A stretch of DNA of 34,020 nucleotides from MED-G116 sp038107835 (GCA_038107835.1 JAYNHH010000026.1:1-34020); one strand, 5' to 3'; positions 8,334-17,467 are shown, counted from the stretch's first letter. Program-made: numbers and translations. Notes: generated from the sequence alone by a model not told the origin.

Positions 8334-9998
8334 TTACTCGAACGCCGAGCGATACAGGAAAATCAGCACATCATTACCCTTTGAGACATTGAAACCACTG
8401 ATCTGATAGGGCGGAAGCAACTCTTCGCCAAGCTGGCCTGCCATCGCCAGAAATGCCTCACGTTGCCGGTTTTCAACAATTGCCAGTCCGCCAGGTGCCT
8501 CGGCCAGAAACAACGCCGCCTCCGGACCATTGAGAAGCAACACATCACTGCCGCGCAGAAAAACCAGTGACGGCTCATGAAACCCGGCTGCGGCAATGGC
8601 CGGCGGATTGAGTTTCAGGCTGGTAATAGCCTGGTCAATCGCCGTCGAGACATGTAGACGGGAGAGTGATGGCAGCAAGCCGGAAATCAGGGAAAAATTG
8701 AACAGCACCCCAACAAGAAGAGTGATGGCAACCGGTCTGATGCCACCGCCCCGGTGCCATAAAATACCCTGCCACAAAACAACGGCGAGAAGAGCAAGGG
8801 AAATCATCGCAAAGGAAAACGCCCTGCCGCCCGTCTGACCCCCGTGGGTGATGGCGGCCCATAGAACAACAGCCGCCAGCACACCGGCAATTGCCAGCAT
8901 CGCATATTCACCAGCCAATGCCAGATAGCGCTGGAACTTGTAGCGGAGCTTGCCGCTTTTCGGATCACCCGGCAAAGGCACTTCGACAGCGCAGACAAGC
9001 AACACTGCCAATGCCGGAAAGACAGGCAGCGGATAATGGGGCAATTTTGTCGGGATAAGCTCGATCAGCAGCCAAAATGGAACGATCCACGCGATCAGGA
9101 ACCGGCTTTGGGCATGCGCCAGCAATGTTGGCACCTGCGCCACCGCACGCGGCAGCAGAATGCAGCCAGGCCATATCAGCAGCCCCAAAAGAACCATGTA
9201 AGTGCCGATCGGCGCGCCATGTGACTCCTGTCCCGCCTTCACCTTGGCCAGAAAATCATCACGCACGGCAATATCCAGAAAAGCACCATCAGTTGCCAAT
9301 GTCACAAGAATTGCCCATGGCAGGGTGAGCGCAGCCAGAACCAACAGACCTCGCGCAAAATGGAGTTGCTCAAGCCAGCGGTAGGAGCGATCCCACAGGC
9401 ACAGCGCGGCAATCGTCACAAGGCCAAGAAGCGGGGCAATCGGCCCCTTGATCATGATGGCCGCGCCCATGAAGACCCAGAACCAGAGCCAGCTTCGCTC
9501 CGGCGGTGCCCGGCCAAGCTGCACCGCAAGATAGATTCGCATCAGCGCCATTTGCTGGGCAAGGCACAGCGCCATCAGAACTGTATCGGTTTTGGCCAGA
9601 TGGGCCTCGGCAAAGGCAAGCAGACTGGCCCCAAGAACAGCGGCGGCAAGCAAAGCCCTCGGTTTTCGGTAAAGGTGAGAGGCCAGATGATAGGTTCCCC
9701 AGATCGCCGCCAGAAAGGCCAATAGGCTTGGCAGTCTGTAGGCGGCAATATCATCCGCCCCGAACAGACCGGCCGCCGCCGATTGCAACCAGTAGATGCC
9801 GGCTGGTTTCTTGGCACGCAGCTCATCCTGAAACCGCGCCGTCACATAGTCGCCACTGGCAAGCATCTGTTTGCTCGCCTGGGCAAACCGGGATTCGTCA
9901 CGATCCATCGGTGGCACAGTCTGATGGCCGATCAAAACAGCCGCCGCCAGCATGGCAAGCACCAGAATCAGGGCAGATTGTTTGTTCAGCAAAGACAC
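8334..9998 (-). CDS. ArnT/PMT-like lipid-linked glycosyltransferase
   Basis: This 554-residue integral membrane protein belongs to the GT39/GT83 group. After the first membrane segment comes 'PPMDRDESRFAQASKQML', the first periplasmic loop with the catalytic Asp and the DE-R pattern of ArnT-like enzymes, then 'KKPAGIYWLQ' and about ten further hydrophobic helices, with a soluble C-terminal part. Such enzymes move a sugar from a polyprenyl phosphate to lipid A, core sugars or proteins on the periplasmic side. I set the start at a GTG (9998), because TAGGA lies about seven bases before it; the frame stays open upstream to 10043 without a ribosome site as good. The GT2 and LAB_N genes downstream are likely to supply its donor. 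Confidence 0.87.
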   Translation of the reverse strand: MSLLNKQSALILVLAMLAAAVLIGHQTVPPMDRDESRFAQASKQMLASGDYVTARFQDELRAKKPAGIYWLQSAAAGLFGADDIAAYRLPSLLAFLAAIWGTYHLASHLYRKPRALLAAAVLGASLLAFAEAHLAKTDTVLMALCLAQQMALMRIYLAVQLGRAPPERSWLWFWVFMGAAIMIKGPIAPLLGLVTIAALCLWDRSYRWLEQLHFARGLLVLAALTLPWAILVTLATDGAFLDIAVRDDFLAKVKAGQESHGAPIGTYMVLLGLLIWPGCILLPRAVAQVPTLLAHAQSRFLIAWIVPFWLLIELIPTKLPHYPLPVFPALAVLLVCAVEVPLPGDPKSGKLRYKFQRYLALAGEYAMLAIAGVLAAVVLWAAITHGGQTGGRAFSFAMISLALLAVVLWQGILWHRGGGIRPVAITLLVGVLFNFSLISGLLPSLSRLHVSTAIDQAITSLKLNPPAIAAAGFHEPSLVFLRGSDVLLLNGPEAALFLAEAPGGLAIVENRQREAFLAMAGQLGEELLPPYQISGFNVSKGNDVLIFLYRSAFE

Positions 9999-10225
9999 GC
10001 TTTTTCCTACAGGTCCCCCAGCAGCCAGCATTGCTGTCCACACGCACTCTGTTTAAACCATTTTTTAATCCAGTATGCCATATCAATTGAACGTGAGGTC
10101 ACCTAGATTTGTTAGCGACAGGCAAATCTGAGGCCACCACCATGAGTGACAAACAGAGCAGCAAAATGAACCAAATCCCAGCCAGTGGGGTCAGCTGAGC
10201 CGCAGGATGAACTCAGGTTAAAACG

Positions 10226-11590
10226 ATGGAAAAGAACGCACAACCAGACCCAGACAGAATATCACGACTCCAGAAAACGTCATGGCGTCATATCTGGTCG
10301 ATTTCCTGGCCGATCTTTCTGGCCAATATCACGGTGCCACTTGTTGGTGCTGTCGACACGGCAATGATGGGACGCTTTCCTGACCCGGCCTATATTGGTG
10401 GTGTCGCTCTTGGTACGCTGGTGTTCAGCTTTCTCTATTTCGGGCTTGGCTTTCTTCGAATGTGTACCACCGGATTGGTGGCGCAGGCACATGGCCGCAA
10501 TGATGAGGTGGAAATCGAGAATCTGCTGATCAGGGGGCTGATCATTGCCCTTACTTTGGGTTCAGTGGCGATTCTGGCCGCGCCAATCATCCACCTGGTC
10601 ACCAGCCAGCTGTTGGCAGCAAGCAGCAGCGTCGAGGTCCAAATGCGGACCTATGTTGAAATCAGATTGTTTGCCGCACCTGCCGCTCTTGGGAATATGG
10701 TTCTGTTGGGATGCCTGTTCGGACGACAGCAGATGCGCCTCTGCATGGTGCAGATCATGGTCGTCAATATCTGTAATCTGTTGCTCAACATCCTGTTTGT
10801 CATTGGCTTTGGAATGAAGATAGACGGCATTGCACTGGCCTCTGTCGCGGCCCAATGGTTGGGATTCGTCTTCACCCTCAGCCTCATTGGCTGGCAATGG
10901 CGCGATATGCTGCGTGGCGTGATGGCACGCCTGTTCACGCGCAACCCCTCCTGGTTTGATTTGCCAGCTTTTGGCCAGTTTTTTTCACTCGGAGTTGATT
11001 TGATCCTTCGCACTTTGATGCTGCTCGCCTGTGAGGCCATTTTCCTGAACAATGCGGCTGTCCTGGGTGACATGGAGCTCGCCGCAGCACAGCTGGTGAT
11101 CGTAATGTTTGGGATCATCGCGTTTGGGCTTGATGGCTATGCCCATGCCGCCGAGGCACTAGTTGGTGACGCCATTGGTCGCAAGGATCCAGCCATGCTG
11201 ACTCTGGCGATCAGGCGGACAAATGCGTTGGCCTGTGCCTCGTCCTTGCTGATGGGCCTGATCATTCTTGCCGGTGAAATGCCGATCATCGGGGCGTTGA
11301 CCAATCAGCAACCACTGATCGAGCTGACGGCGCAGCACTGGCATTGGGTTGCGCTGATGCCGTTCGCAGCGTTTCTGGCCTTTCAGATGGATGGTATTTT
11401 TGTTGGTGCGACACGCAGCCGCGACATGCGCAATGCCATGCTTGTCTCAACGGCTGTTTTTGTTGCCCTTGTCTGGTTTGCGGCGCCATATGGGCTTGCC
11501 GGATTGCTGGCAGCCTTTACACTCTGGCTTGGCATGCGTGGTCTCACCCTATGGCTGCTATTGCCGCGGGTCATACGCCTGGCCATCTAG
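10226..11590 (+). CDS. MATE-family efflux transporter (DinF-like)
   Basis: The 454-residue protein has about 12 hydrophobic segments and the typical MATE start: 'FLANITVPLVGAVDTAMMGR' just after the first helix, with the Asp of 'VDTAMMG' conserved, followed by 'IGGVALGTLVFSF'. The DinF/NorM group exports cationic drugs and metabolites using proton or sodium gradients. The second half contains 'FGLDGYAHAAEALVG', the DinF-type mirror motif. The substrate cannot be read from the sequence. It is divergent from the ArnT-like gene; pepA follows after 52 bases and may be co-transcribed. Confidence 0.93.
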   Translation: MEKNAQPDPDRISRLQKTSWRHIWSISWPIFLANITVPLVGAVDTAMMGRFPDPAYIGGVALGTLVFSFLYFGLGFLRMCTTGLVAQAHGRNDEVEIENLLIRGLIIALTLGSVAILAAPIIHLVTSQLLAASSSVEVQMRTYVEIRLFAAPAALGNMVLLGCLFGRQQMRLCMVQIMVVNICNLLLNILFVIGFGMKIDGIALASVAAQWLGFVFTLSLIGWQWRDMLRGVMARLFTRNPSWFDLPAFGQFFSLGVDLILRTLMLLACEAIFLNNAAVLGDMELAAAQLVIVMFGIIAFGLDGYAHAAEALVGDAIGRKDPAMLTLAIRRTNALACASSLLMGLIILAGEMPIIGALTNQQPLIELTAQHWHWVALMPFAAFLAFQMDGIFVGATRSRDMRNAMLVSTAVFVALVWFAAPYGLAGLLAAFTLWLGMRGLTLWLLLPRVIRLAI

Positions 11591-11642
11591 AAATGATTGC
11601 TTGTGGGGTTTGCTGAATTTCGTCATTGGAGATGATACCGGA

Positions 11643-13064
11643 ATGAAAAGGATGATTACAGATTACGGGCTGCAGAAGTCAGCCGAGGGAACATGTGCGC
11701 TGATTCTGGTTCATGCTGATGAATGGGCAGCCTGGTGCGAGGCTGCGGAACCCTTTACCAAAAACTGGATTACTGCACAGGCCTTTTCAGGTCAGGCTGG
11801 AACAGCGCTGACCATGCCAGCGGATGATGGCAGCATTGATGCCGCCATCGGTGTCATTGGCAAGCATGATATCTGGGATGGCGCCCGTCTTGCAAAGGCC
11901 TTGCCGCCAGGAGGATGGCACATCGATCCCAACCGGGGAACGAGGCTCAATGCAATGGCCTGTGAAATGCTGGTGCTTGGCTGGGCCCTGTCGCAATATA
12001 GCTTTGACAGTTTCAAGAATGGTGAGAGCAGCAAAGGCAGGACAACGTCAAAACATCTGGCCATTCCTGAGGGAGTCAGCGCTGACCGCCTGCTTGGACT
12101 GGTCGAAGGTGTCTGGTTCTGTCGCGATCTGATCAACACGCCGGCAAACCACATGACGCCTCAGGGTCTCGAGGACAGTGCAACCGACCTTGCCAAAAAA
12201 TTTGGCGCTGCAATCACCATAATCAGCGGCGATGAATTACAGACCTCTTTTCCAGCAATCAATACCGTTGGCCGCGCTGCGGAAATTGCGCCGCGTCTGA
12301 TTGATTTTACATGGGGCGACGCAGGGCCACGAATCACCCTTGTCGGCAAGGGCATCACCTTTGACTCGGGCGGTCTTGACCTGAAGCCATCAAAGGCAAT
12401 GGAAATGATGAAAAAGGATATGGGCGGTTCGGCAACGGTACTGGGGCTTGCCATGGCGATCATGGCGGCCAGGCTGCCTGTCCGGCTGCGGGTGCTTGTC
12501 GCCGCTGCGGAAAACGCGGTCTCTGATCGGTCAATGCGGCCGCTTGATGTGATCGACACGCGCGCCGGCATCAGGGTCGAGGTTGGCAATACCGATGCCG
12601 AGGGGCGGCTGGTACTCGCCGATGCGCTCACGCTTGCCCGTGAGGAAGACCCCGATTTCGTCATTGATTTTGCCACTTTGACGGGCGCAGCGCGGGTTGC
12701 GCTTGGCACCGAATTGCCGGCGTTGTTCTGCAACCGGGATGACACCGCCGCGCAGATCCTCGCCGCCAGCAGCGAAGTCGGCGATCCCCTGTGGCGACTG
12801 CCGCTTTTCGATGATTATGACCGACATCTCGAAAATGGTCATGTCACGCTGTCCAGCACCGGCAGCACCGGTTTTGGGGGTGCCATCACTGCAGCGCTGT
12901 TCCTGCGGCGGTTTGCCGGCAATGATAGCAACTGGGCTCATATCGACGTGATGGCCTGGAATCTGAGTGGCCGGCCAGGGCGACCACGGGGTGGCGAGGC
13001 AATGGGGCTGCGGGCAATTTTTCGCTATATCGAACAGCTTGCAACCGAAAAACCGGGTCAGTAA
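11643..13064 (+). CDS. pepA: M17 leucyl aminopeptidase
   Basis: This two-metal aminopeptidase releases N-terminal residues in peptide turnover. Counting from the chosen ATG (473 residues), the ligands fall at K236, D241, D259, D318 and E320, and the catalytic K248 and R322 at the same spacing as in E. coli PepA. The signature NTDAEGRLVLADAL is intact. The N-terminal domain is shorter and diverged, as in the PepB-like branch common in alphaproteobacteria. The frame is open back to 11391 inside the MATE gene, but that part is a shadow; the ATG at 11643 has GGAG about ten bases upstream. Its end overlaps the convergent ghrA-like gene by seven bases. Confidence 0.94.
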   Translation: MKRMITDYGLQKSAEGTCALILVHADEWAAWCEAAEPFTKNWITAQAFSGQAGTALTMPADDGSIDAAIGVIGKHDIWDGARLAKALPPGGWHIDPNRGTRLNAMACEMLVLGWALSQYSFDSFKNGESSKGRTTSKHLAIPEGVSADRLLGLVEGVWFCRDLINTPANHMTPQGLEDSATDLAKKFGAAITIISGDELQTSFPAINTVGRAAEIAPRLIDFTWGDAGPRITLVGKGITFDSGGLDLKPSKAMEMMKKDMGGSATVLGLAMAIMAARLPVRLRVLVAAAENAVSDRSMRPLDVIDTRAGIRVEVGNTDAEGRLVLADALTLAREEDPDFVIDFATLTGAARVALGTELPALFCNRDDTAAQILAASSEVGDPLWRLPLFDDYDRHLENGHVTLSSTGSTGFGGAITAALFLRRFAGNDSNWAHIDVMAWNLSGRPGRPRGGEAMGLRAIFRYIEQLATEKPGQ

Positions 13065-13987
13065 CCGCGGCCCCAATCGACCCGGTTTGCCGGCTCCTCG
13101 CCTGCCATCAGTGCGTTAATGGCGTCGGCAACCTGCCGCGCGGCAGTGGCAGGGTTGGTCTGCGCGGCAACATGTGGCCAGACAGAAATCTTGGGATGTG
13201 ACCAGAAAATGTGATCTGCTGGCAGCGGTTCGGTTCTGAACACATCAAGCGCTGCACCGCCAAGCTGGCCTGAGTCCAACGCAGCCAGGAGGTCATCATC
13301 ATCAATCTGCGGCCCACGCCCACCATTGATGATAAAGGCACCCTTGGCCAACCGACTGAAGAAATCTTCATTCATGATGGCTGTAGTCTGCGGGGTTAGA
13401 GGCAGCACCGAAACGATGATCTCAGCCCCATCAGCAAAGGCACCCAGCTCCTCCATGCCGGCAAATATCTCAACCCCCTCGAGAGAGCGCGGCGTGCGTG
13501 CCCAGCCGCGCACCTGAAAGCCCAGCGCTGCAAATCGGCTGGCAATGACTGAACCAATAGCACCAATACCCATTACCCCGACAATGCCACCGCTGCTGCG
13601 CCGCTGTGTGAGCGGTGTCCATTTACGCTGTTGCTGCTGGTTGCGATAGTGAGGGCCGTTTCGCCAGAAATCCAATGCATTCAAAATTGCCCAGTGGCTC
13701 AATGCGTCAGACATGTCGGGATCAACCAGCCGCACCAGCGGAATGTCCCGCGGCGCTGTTTCATCAGCCATCATATGATCAACACCCTGGCCTTGAAGTA
13801 TGATGCCCTTGAGATTTGGCAGGTTGGCAAAAGCGTTGGGCGGCGGTGCCCAGACAAGGGCAAGGTCGCACATGCGGCCGCTGTCGGAGAGCAAATCAAC
13901 GACCTGACAATCAGGCACCAATTCAGCCAGTGACTGCTGCCACATGGCTGCCTCTTCCGCGTCGCCATAAAAGCCAATCGTAATCAT
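13058..13987 (-). CDS. D-isomer 2-hydroxyacid dehydrogenase, GhrA-like (glyoxylate/hydroxypyruvate reductase A)
   Basis: The 309-residue protein has the NAD(P)-binding loop 'GVMGIGAIGSVIA' and the catalytic trio in family order: Arg of 'NGGRGPQ', Glu of 'RTEPLP' and His of 'WPHVAAQT'. The short N-terminal domain with 'LQGQGVDHM' and the sequence around 'LDSGQLGGAALDVF' match GhrA, which reduces glyoxylate and hydroxypyruvate. Substrate specificity is therefore likely but not proven. The ATG at 13987 (MITIGFYG) is taken; a longer start at 14008 is possible. It is separated from hisN by 54 bases, so the two may share a transcript. Confidence 0.88.
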   Translation of the reverse strand: MITIGFYGDAEEAAMWQQSLAELVPDCQVVDLLSDSGRMCDLALVWAPPPNAFANLPNLKGIILQGQGVDHMMADETAPRDIPLVRLVDPDMSDALSHWAILNALDFWRNGPHYRNQQQQRKWTPLTQRRSSGGIVGVMGIGAIGSVIASRFAALGFQVRGWARTPRSLEGVEIFAGMEELGAFADGAEIIVSVLPLTPQTTAIMNEDFFSRLAKGAFIINGGRGPQIDDDDLLAALDSGQLGGAALDVFRTEPLPADHIFWSHPKISVWPHVAAQTNPATAARQVADAINALMAGEEPANRVDWGRGY

Positions 13988-14041
13988 ACTCTTTTGTCCC
14001 CACATCATCGCCTGCCAGCTCTGGCTCGGGCGAGAGAAAGT

Positions 14042-14860
14042 CTAGAAACTGTCCCCGATTATGGCAAGAACTGCCGCGTGCAATTCCGGCGTCGCAGCAC
14101 AAAGCAGACTTGTTGTTTGTGGGTAGCGCACCGGATTCCCCCGCAGGTCTGTCACACAGGCACCTGCAGCCTGCATGATGGGGACAATGCCCATGATATC
14201 ATGTGGTGCAAGGCTATCCTCGATCACTAGATCGATATGCCCTGCCGCCAGAAGTGCATAATTGTGACAGTCGCCCCCATAATTCGTGATTCCTGCCAGC
14301 GCACTGATGCGGTTAAAGACAGCAAGTCCGTCAGGGGAAAACGCGTCTGGTGACGTCGTCGCCAGTCTCGATGTGGCAAGGTCATTTGACGCGCTGGCCG
14401 AAATGGACACGCCATTGAGCCACGCGGCCTCACCAACGCCAAGATAGAGTTCATCAAGCATAGGCATATCACAAAGCCCGGCAACCGGCCGACCGGAATC
14501 AAGCAGGCCAACAAGCGAGCCAAAGGTTGGCTTGCCTGAAACAAAGGCCTTTGTCCCATCAATGGGGTCAATCACCCATTGATAGCCCGTACTGCCATCA
14601 CCCCGGGTGACATCATGCTCCTCTCCGAGGATATCATCGCCCGGGAAGCGGCTGGCAATGGCGTCACGCAGAGCAAGCTCCACAGTCCTGTCGGCAATGG
14701 TTACCGGAGATGTGTCGGGCTTGATTTCGATATCGGGGCGGGCGCGGAACCACTGTGAAATGATGGGTCGACTGACGGCGGCAAGGCCTGAAAGAAAAAC
14801 AGCCAGCTCGGCATTGTCGAGCTGGCTGTGGATCCGTGAATGCGATGGCTTAACTTTCAC
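14042..14860 (-). CDS. hisN: Inositol-monophosphatase-family phosphatase, probable histidinol-phosphatase HisN
   Basis: This Mg-dependent phosphatase shows 'ILGEEHDV', 'WVIDPIDGTKAF' and a C-terminal 'PHDIMGIVPIMQAAG'. The last motif follows the HisN pattern (YDIxxxxPIIxxAG) rather than the WD of true inositol monophosphatases, so dephosphorylation of L-histidinol phosphate is the best guess. No other his gene is near. The start is uncertain: the only in-frame ATG is at 14905, well inside cytochrome c, giving 287 residues, whereas a GTG at 14860 gives 272, nearer the family norm. I used the GTG, which overlaps the cytochrome c stop by 11 bases. Confidence 0.85.
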   Translation of the reverse strand: MKVKPSHSRIHSQLDNAELAVFLSGLAAVSRPIISQWFRARPDIEIKPDTSPVTIADRTVELALRDAIASRFPGDDILGEEHDVTRGDGSTGYQWVIDPIDGTKAFVSGKPTFGSLVGLLDSGRPVAGLCDMPMLDELYLGVGEAAWLNGVSISASASNDLATSRLATTSPDAFSPDGLAVFNRISALAGITNYGGDCHNYALLAAGHIDLVIEDSLAPHDIMGIVPIMQAAGACVTDLRGNPVRYPQTTSLLCAATPELHAAVLAIIGDSF

Positions 14861-15419
14861 TTTCAGCTGCAATTTCTTCGGCTGTTGGCAGGGCTGCTGC
14901 GGCATCAGCCTGCTGACGCAGATAGGCGATCATGTTCGCCCGGTCCTGCGGCTTTTTCAGTCCGGCAAAATTCATCTTCGTTCCGGAAATATAGGCTTTC
15001 GGCTTCGCCAGAAAGGCGTTCAGCGACTGGTAATCCCACACACCACCAAAACCGGCGAGGGCTGCTGAATATGAAAACCCGTCAACCGCGCCCTTCGCGG
15101 TATTGACCACTCCCCACAAAACCGGGCCAACCTTGTTCGCGCCATCGGCAGCAAACACATGACAGGCTGTGCATTTCTTCGCCAGCTTTTCACCAGCCGC
15201 CGGGTCGGCGTCGGCAAGCAGGGCCAAAATTGGTGCCGGACCCGTCTCAACAGGAGCGGCGCCAGCCACGTCCGTTATCTCAGGAACTTCGATCACATAG
15301 GCGTTTTCCGCCAGCTCGGTATGTGGCACCAGAACGTCAGCGAATTTGACACCGGCCATAAGCAGCAAACCGGCAAGCAGAACGCCGGCAAACAGTTTGT
15401 TGAAACCCAACTCATCCAT
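14850..15419 (-). CDS. Membrane-anchored c-type cytochrome (CycM/c552-like)
   Basis: The 189-residue protein has an uncleaved N-terminal anchor (residues about 8-26), a Pro/Glu/Ala-rich linker, and one class-I cytochrome c domain with haem motif CTACH (about residues 83-87), 'KVGPVLWGV' and the Met ligand in 'YISGTKMNFAG'. This is the layout of CycM from Bradyrhizobium and c552 from Paracoccus, which carry electrons from the bc1 complex to aa3 oxidase in the periplasm. It is the first gene of a minus-strand set with hisN; a GGGGAAG ribosome site precedes the ATG. An acidic tail (EEIAAESES) ends the protein. Confidence 0.92.
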   Translation of the reverse strand: MDELGFNKLFAGVLLAGLLLMAGVKFADVLVPHTELAENAYVIEVPEITDVAGAAPVETGPAPILALLADADPAAGEKLAKKCTACHVFAADGANKVGPVLWGVVNTAKGAVDGFSYSAALAGFGGVWDYQSLNAFLAKPKAYISGTKMNFAGLKKPQDRANMIAYLRQQADAAAALPTAEEIAAESES

Positions 15420-15462
15420 GCTGTCTTCCCCTTATCAACAGGGGCTCCCCTTCAGATTGGAC

Positions 15463-15476
15463 CACGCCCAGGCGTG
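15463..15476. repeat. Small inverted repeat upstream of cytochrome c
   Basis: CACGCC and GGCGTG flank a CA centre, a perfect 6+2+6 dyad in the divergent cytochrome c/kdsB spacer. It lies 44 bases before the cytochrome c start. It could be an operator, but one site of this size can occur by chance. Confidence 0.3.
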
Positions 15477-15614
15477 ATGTTCAGACCATCGGTGACGACG
15501 GCCACCGCGGCAGCAGTCTACTTACCCAAAATAGATGACCCTCTCAAGCCTTTCCTAGCCTAGCGACGCGTTTTCCCTATGCAAAAACCCAAATATGTGA
15601 TGAATTGCCGCATC

Positions 15615-16379
15615 ATGAGCAGCACAGACAGCACAATTATCATTATCCCTGCCCGAATGGCGGCCAGCCGGCTGCCCGGCAAACCGCTGGCAGATATTGC
15701 CGGCAAACCGATGATCCAGCATGTCTGGGAACGCGCCAGAGCGGCCGATATCGCGCCAGTCTATGTCGCCACCGACCATCAGGAAATTGCCGATGTGATC
15801 CGGGCTGCAGGCGGCGAGGCGGTGATCACCAGAGATGATCATCCCTCCGGCTCAGACCGGGTTTTCGAGGCGCTGCAGATCATTGACCCTGACGAATCTT
15901 TTCAGACCGTTCTCAATCTGCAGGGCGACCTGCCTGAGATGGATCCAGCCATTCCGGCGGCACTTGCCGCAGCGCTGGACAGAAGCGGCGCTGACCTGGC
16001 GACACTGGTAACGCCTGCCACTGCCGAGGAGGCGGCCCGTCCCCAGGTGGTAAAGGCGGCAATTGCCTGGGACACAGGCACCGAACAGGCGACAGCAACC
16101 GCCAGCCGGTTTGGCCGCGCACTGTATTTCAGCCGTGCGCCAATTCCGGCCAACGCGACTGAATATAATCATCATGTCGGCGTCTATGGCTGGCGGCGCA
16201 GCGCTCTTGCGGCCTTTGTCACACTACCCCCGTCACCGCTGGAACTGACGGAAAAACTGGAACAGCTACGTGCTCTGGAGGCAGGAATGACCATCGCGGT
16301 CGCGCAAATCAGCGCTGCCCCCGGCGGGGTCGACACAAATGATGATCTGACGGCAGCACGCCGCAGACTCGGTCATTGA
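15615..16379 (+). CDS. kdsB: 3-deoxy-manno-octulosonate cytidylyltransferase
   Basis: KdsB makes CMP-Kdo for the inner core of lipopolysaccharide, so the cell builds Kdo-containing LPS. The 254-residue protein has 'IIIIPARMAASRLPGKPL' (nucleotide loop), 'YVATDHQEI', 'HPSGSDRVFEAL', 'NLQGDLPEM' with the metal-binding Asp, and 'HVGVYGWRRSAL' followed by 'LELTEKLEQLRALE', all typical. The ATG at 15615 places the conserved strand five residues after the expected short lead. Upstream ATGs at 15579 and 15600 are possible; none has a clear ribosome site. pheA follows, but with its own promoter. Confidence 0.95.
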   Translation: MSSTDSTIIIIPARMAASRLPGKPLADIAGKPMIQHVWERARAADIAPVYVATDHQEIADVIRAAGGEAVITRDDHPSGSDRVFEALQIIDPDESFQTVLNLQGDLPEMDPAIPAALAAALDRSGADLATLVTPATAEEAARPQVVKAAIAWDTGTEQATATASRFGRALYFSRAPIPANATEYNHHVGVYGWRRSALAAFVTLPPSPLELTEKLEQLRALEAGMTIAVAQISAAPGGVDTNDDLTAARRRLGH

Positions 16380-16416
16380 TCCACAGACCGGCATCCTAGA
16401 GACCAGCCGCCCAGCG

Positions 16417-16445
16417 TTGACAGCGGCTGCCGGCATCTTGATACT
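16417..16445 (+). promoter_or_regulatory. Probable sigma70-type promoter of pheA
   Basis: A perfect TTGACA (16417-16422) is followed after 17 bases by GATACT (16440-16445), four of six matches to TATAAT. It lies in the 128-base kdsB-pheA gap, about 60 bases before the pheA GTG. Confidence 0.55.
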
Positions 16446-16507
16446 GCCGCGCAACATGGGGCAGGCCGGATGACGGCGGGACTGCCCTGCGAAATGGAGA
16501 CGGAATC

Positions 16508-17365
16508 GTGAATGATGCGGCCAACAAGATAGCGTTTCAGGGCAGCCTTGGCGCCTATTCCCACATGGCATGTCTGGCGGTCAAGCCAGAGATGACACCA
16601 ATGCCGTGCCGGTCTTTTGAGGACATGCTGCTGGCTGTTCAGGATGGCGACGCGCATCTGGCGATGGTGCCGGTTGAAAATTCGATCGCCGGACGGGTTG
16701 CCGATATCCATCATCTCCTTCCCGAATCCGGTCTTTACGTCATTGGCGAACATTTTCAGCCGGTCAACCACCAGCTGCTTGCGCCGCGTGGTGCCACGAT
16801 TGACGATCTGGTTGAGGTGCATAGCCACGCACAGGGTCTGGCCCAATGTCGGGAACGGCTTCGCTCGCTTGGCCTGCAGCCAGTTATTCATCCGGATACC
16901 GCCGGTGCCGCCAAGGATATCGCTGCGCGCGGTGACAAAAAGGTGGGTGCCATTGCCTCGGCACTTGCCGGTGAAATCTATGATCTCGATGTGCTTATCG
17001 CCTCGGCCGAGGATGCGGAGCAGAACACCACGCGCTTTTTGATCATGGCGCGCGATCCACAAACGCCAAAACCGAATGGTGAGGCCATGCTGACAACGAT
17101 GGTGTTCCGTCTGCGCAGTGTTCCAGCGGCGCTGTACAAGGCGCTTGGCGGCTTCGCCACCAATGGCGTCAACATCACCAAACTGGAAAGCTACATGCGG
17201 CCCGGCTTTGCCGACCACGCACAATTCTATGTGGATGTTGAGGGCCATACCGAATCGCCGGCGATGAGACATGCGATGGAAGAGCTCCGCTTCTATTGTG
17301 AGGAGGGCGAGGTCAGGATTCTTGGCTGCTACCCGGCAAACCGCACACAAATCGGCAAGAGCTGA
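16508..17365 (+). CDS. pheA: Prephenate dehydratase with ACT domain
   Basis: The enzyme turns prephenate into phenylpyruvate in phenylalanine synthesis. It is the stand-alone form (285 residues) without chorismate mutase. The catalytic domain shows 'IAFQGSLGAYSHMA', 'MVPVENSIAGRV', 'HSHAQGLAQC' and the Thr-Arg-Phe of 'NTTRFLIMAR'. The ACT domain ('LYKALGGFATNGVNITKLES') should bind Phe for feedback inhibition. The start is a GTG, supported by GGAG eight bases upstream (16496-16499). A good promoter precedes it, so it can be expressed apart from kdsB. Confidence 0.95.
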   Translation: MNDAANKIAFQGSLGAYSHMACLAVKPEMTPMPCRSFEDMLLAVQDGDAHLAMVPVENSIAGRVADIHHLLPESGLYVIGEHFQPVNHQLLAPRGATIDDLVEVHSHAQGLAQCRERLRSLGLQPVIHPDTAGAAKDIAARGDKKVGAIASALAGEIYDLDVLIASAEDAEQNTTRFLIMARDPQTPKPNGEAMLTTMVFRLRSVPAALYKALGGFATNGVNITKLESYMRPGFADHAQFYVDVEGHTESPAMRHAMEELRFYCEEGEVRILGCYPANRTQIGKS

Positions 17366-17431
17366 CACCACCCATCAAAACGAGTCTGGCTGGAAACGCG
17401 ACGTTGATTGACGATGCGGGTGATAATTTGC

Positions 17432-17462
17432 TTGTCCGTAACCCAGCTTTGTTTCATATAAG
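17432..17462 (+). promoter_or_regulatory. Possible promoter of SRP RNA (and dnaX)
   Basis: TATAAG (17457-17462) lies five bases before the base of the SRP RNA stem, right for a -10 box. The nearest -35-like sequence, TTGTCC (17432-17437), is 19 bases away, or 17 from the alternative CATATA. The -10 position is the stronger evidence. Confidence 0.4.
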
Positions 17463-17467
17463 TGTCA

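Noticed and set aside
11391..11642. Longer pepA N-terminus
   Set aside because: It overlaps the MATE coding region out of frame, and the added residues are Cys/Trp-rich and unlike M17 peptidases.
16373..17371. Minus-strand open frame of 332 codons
   Set aside because: It mirrors pheA, whose catalytic and ACT motifs are plain; no family features in the antisense product.
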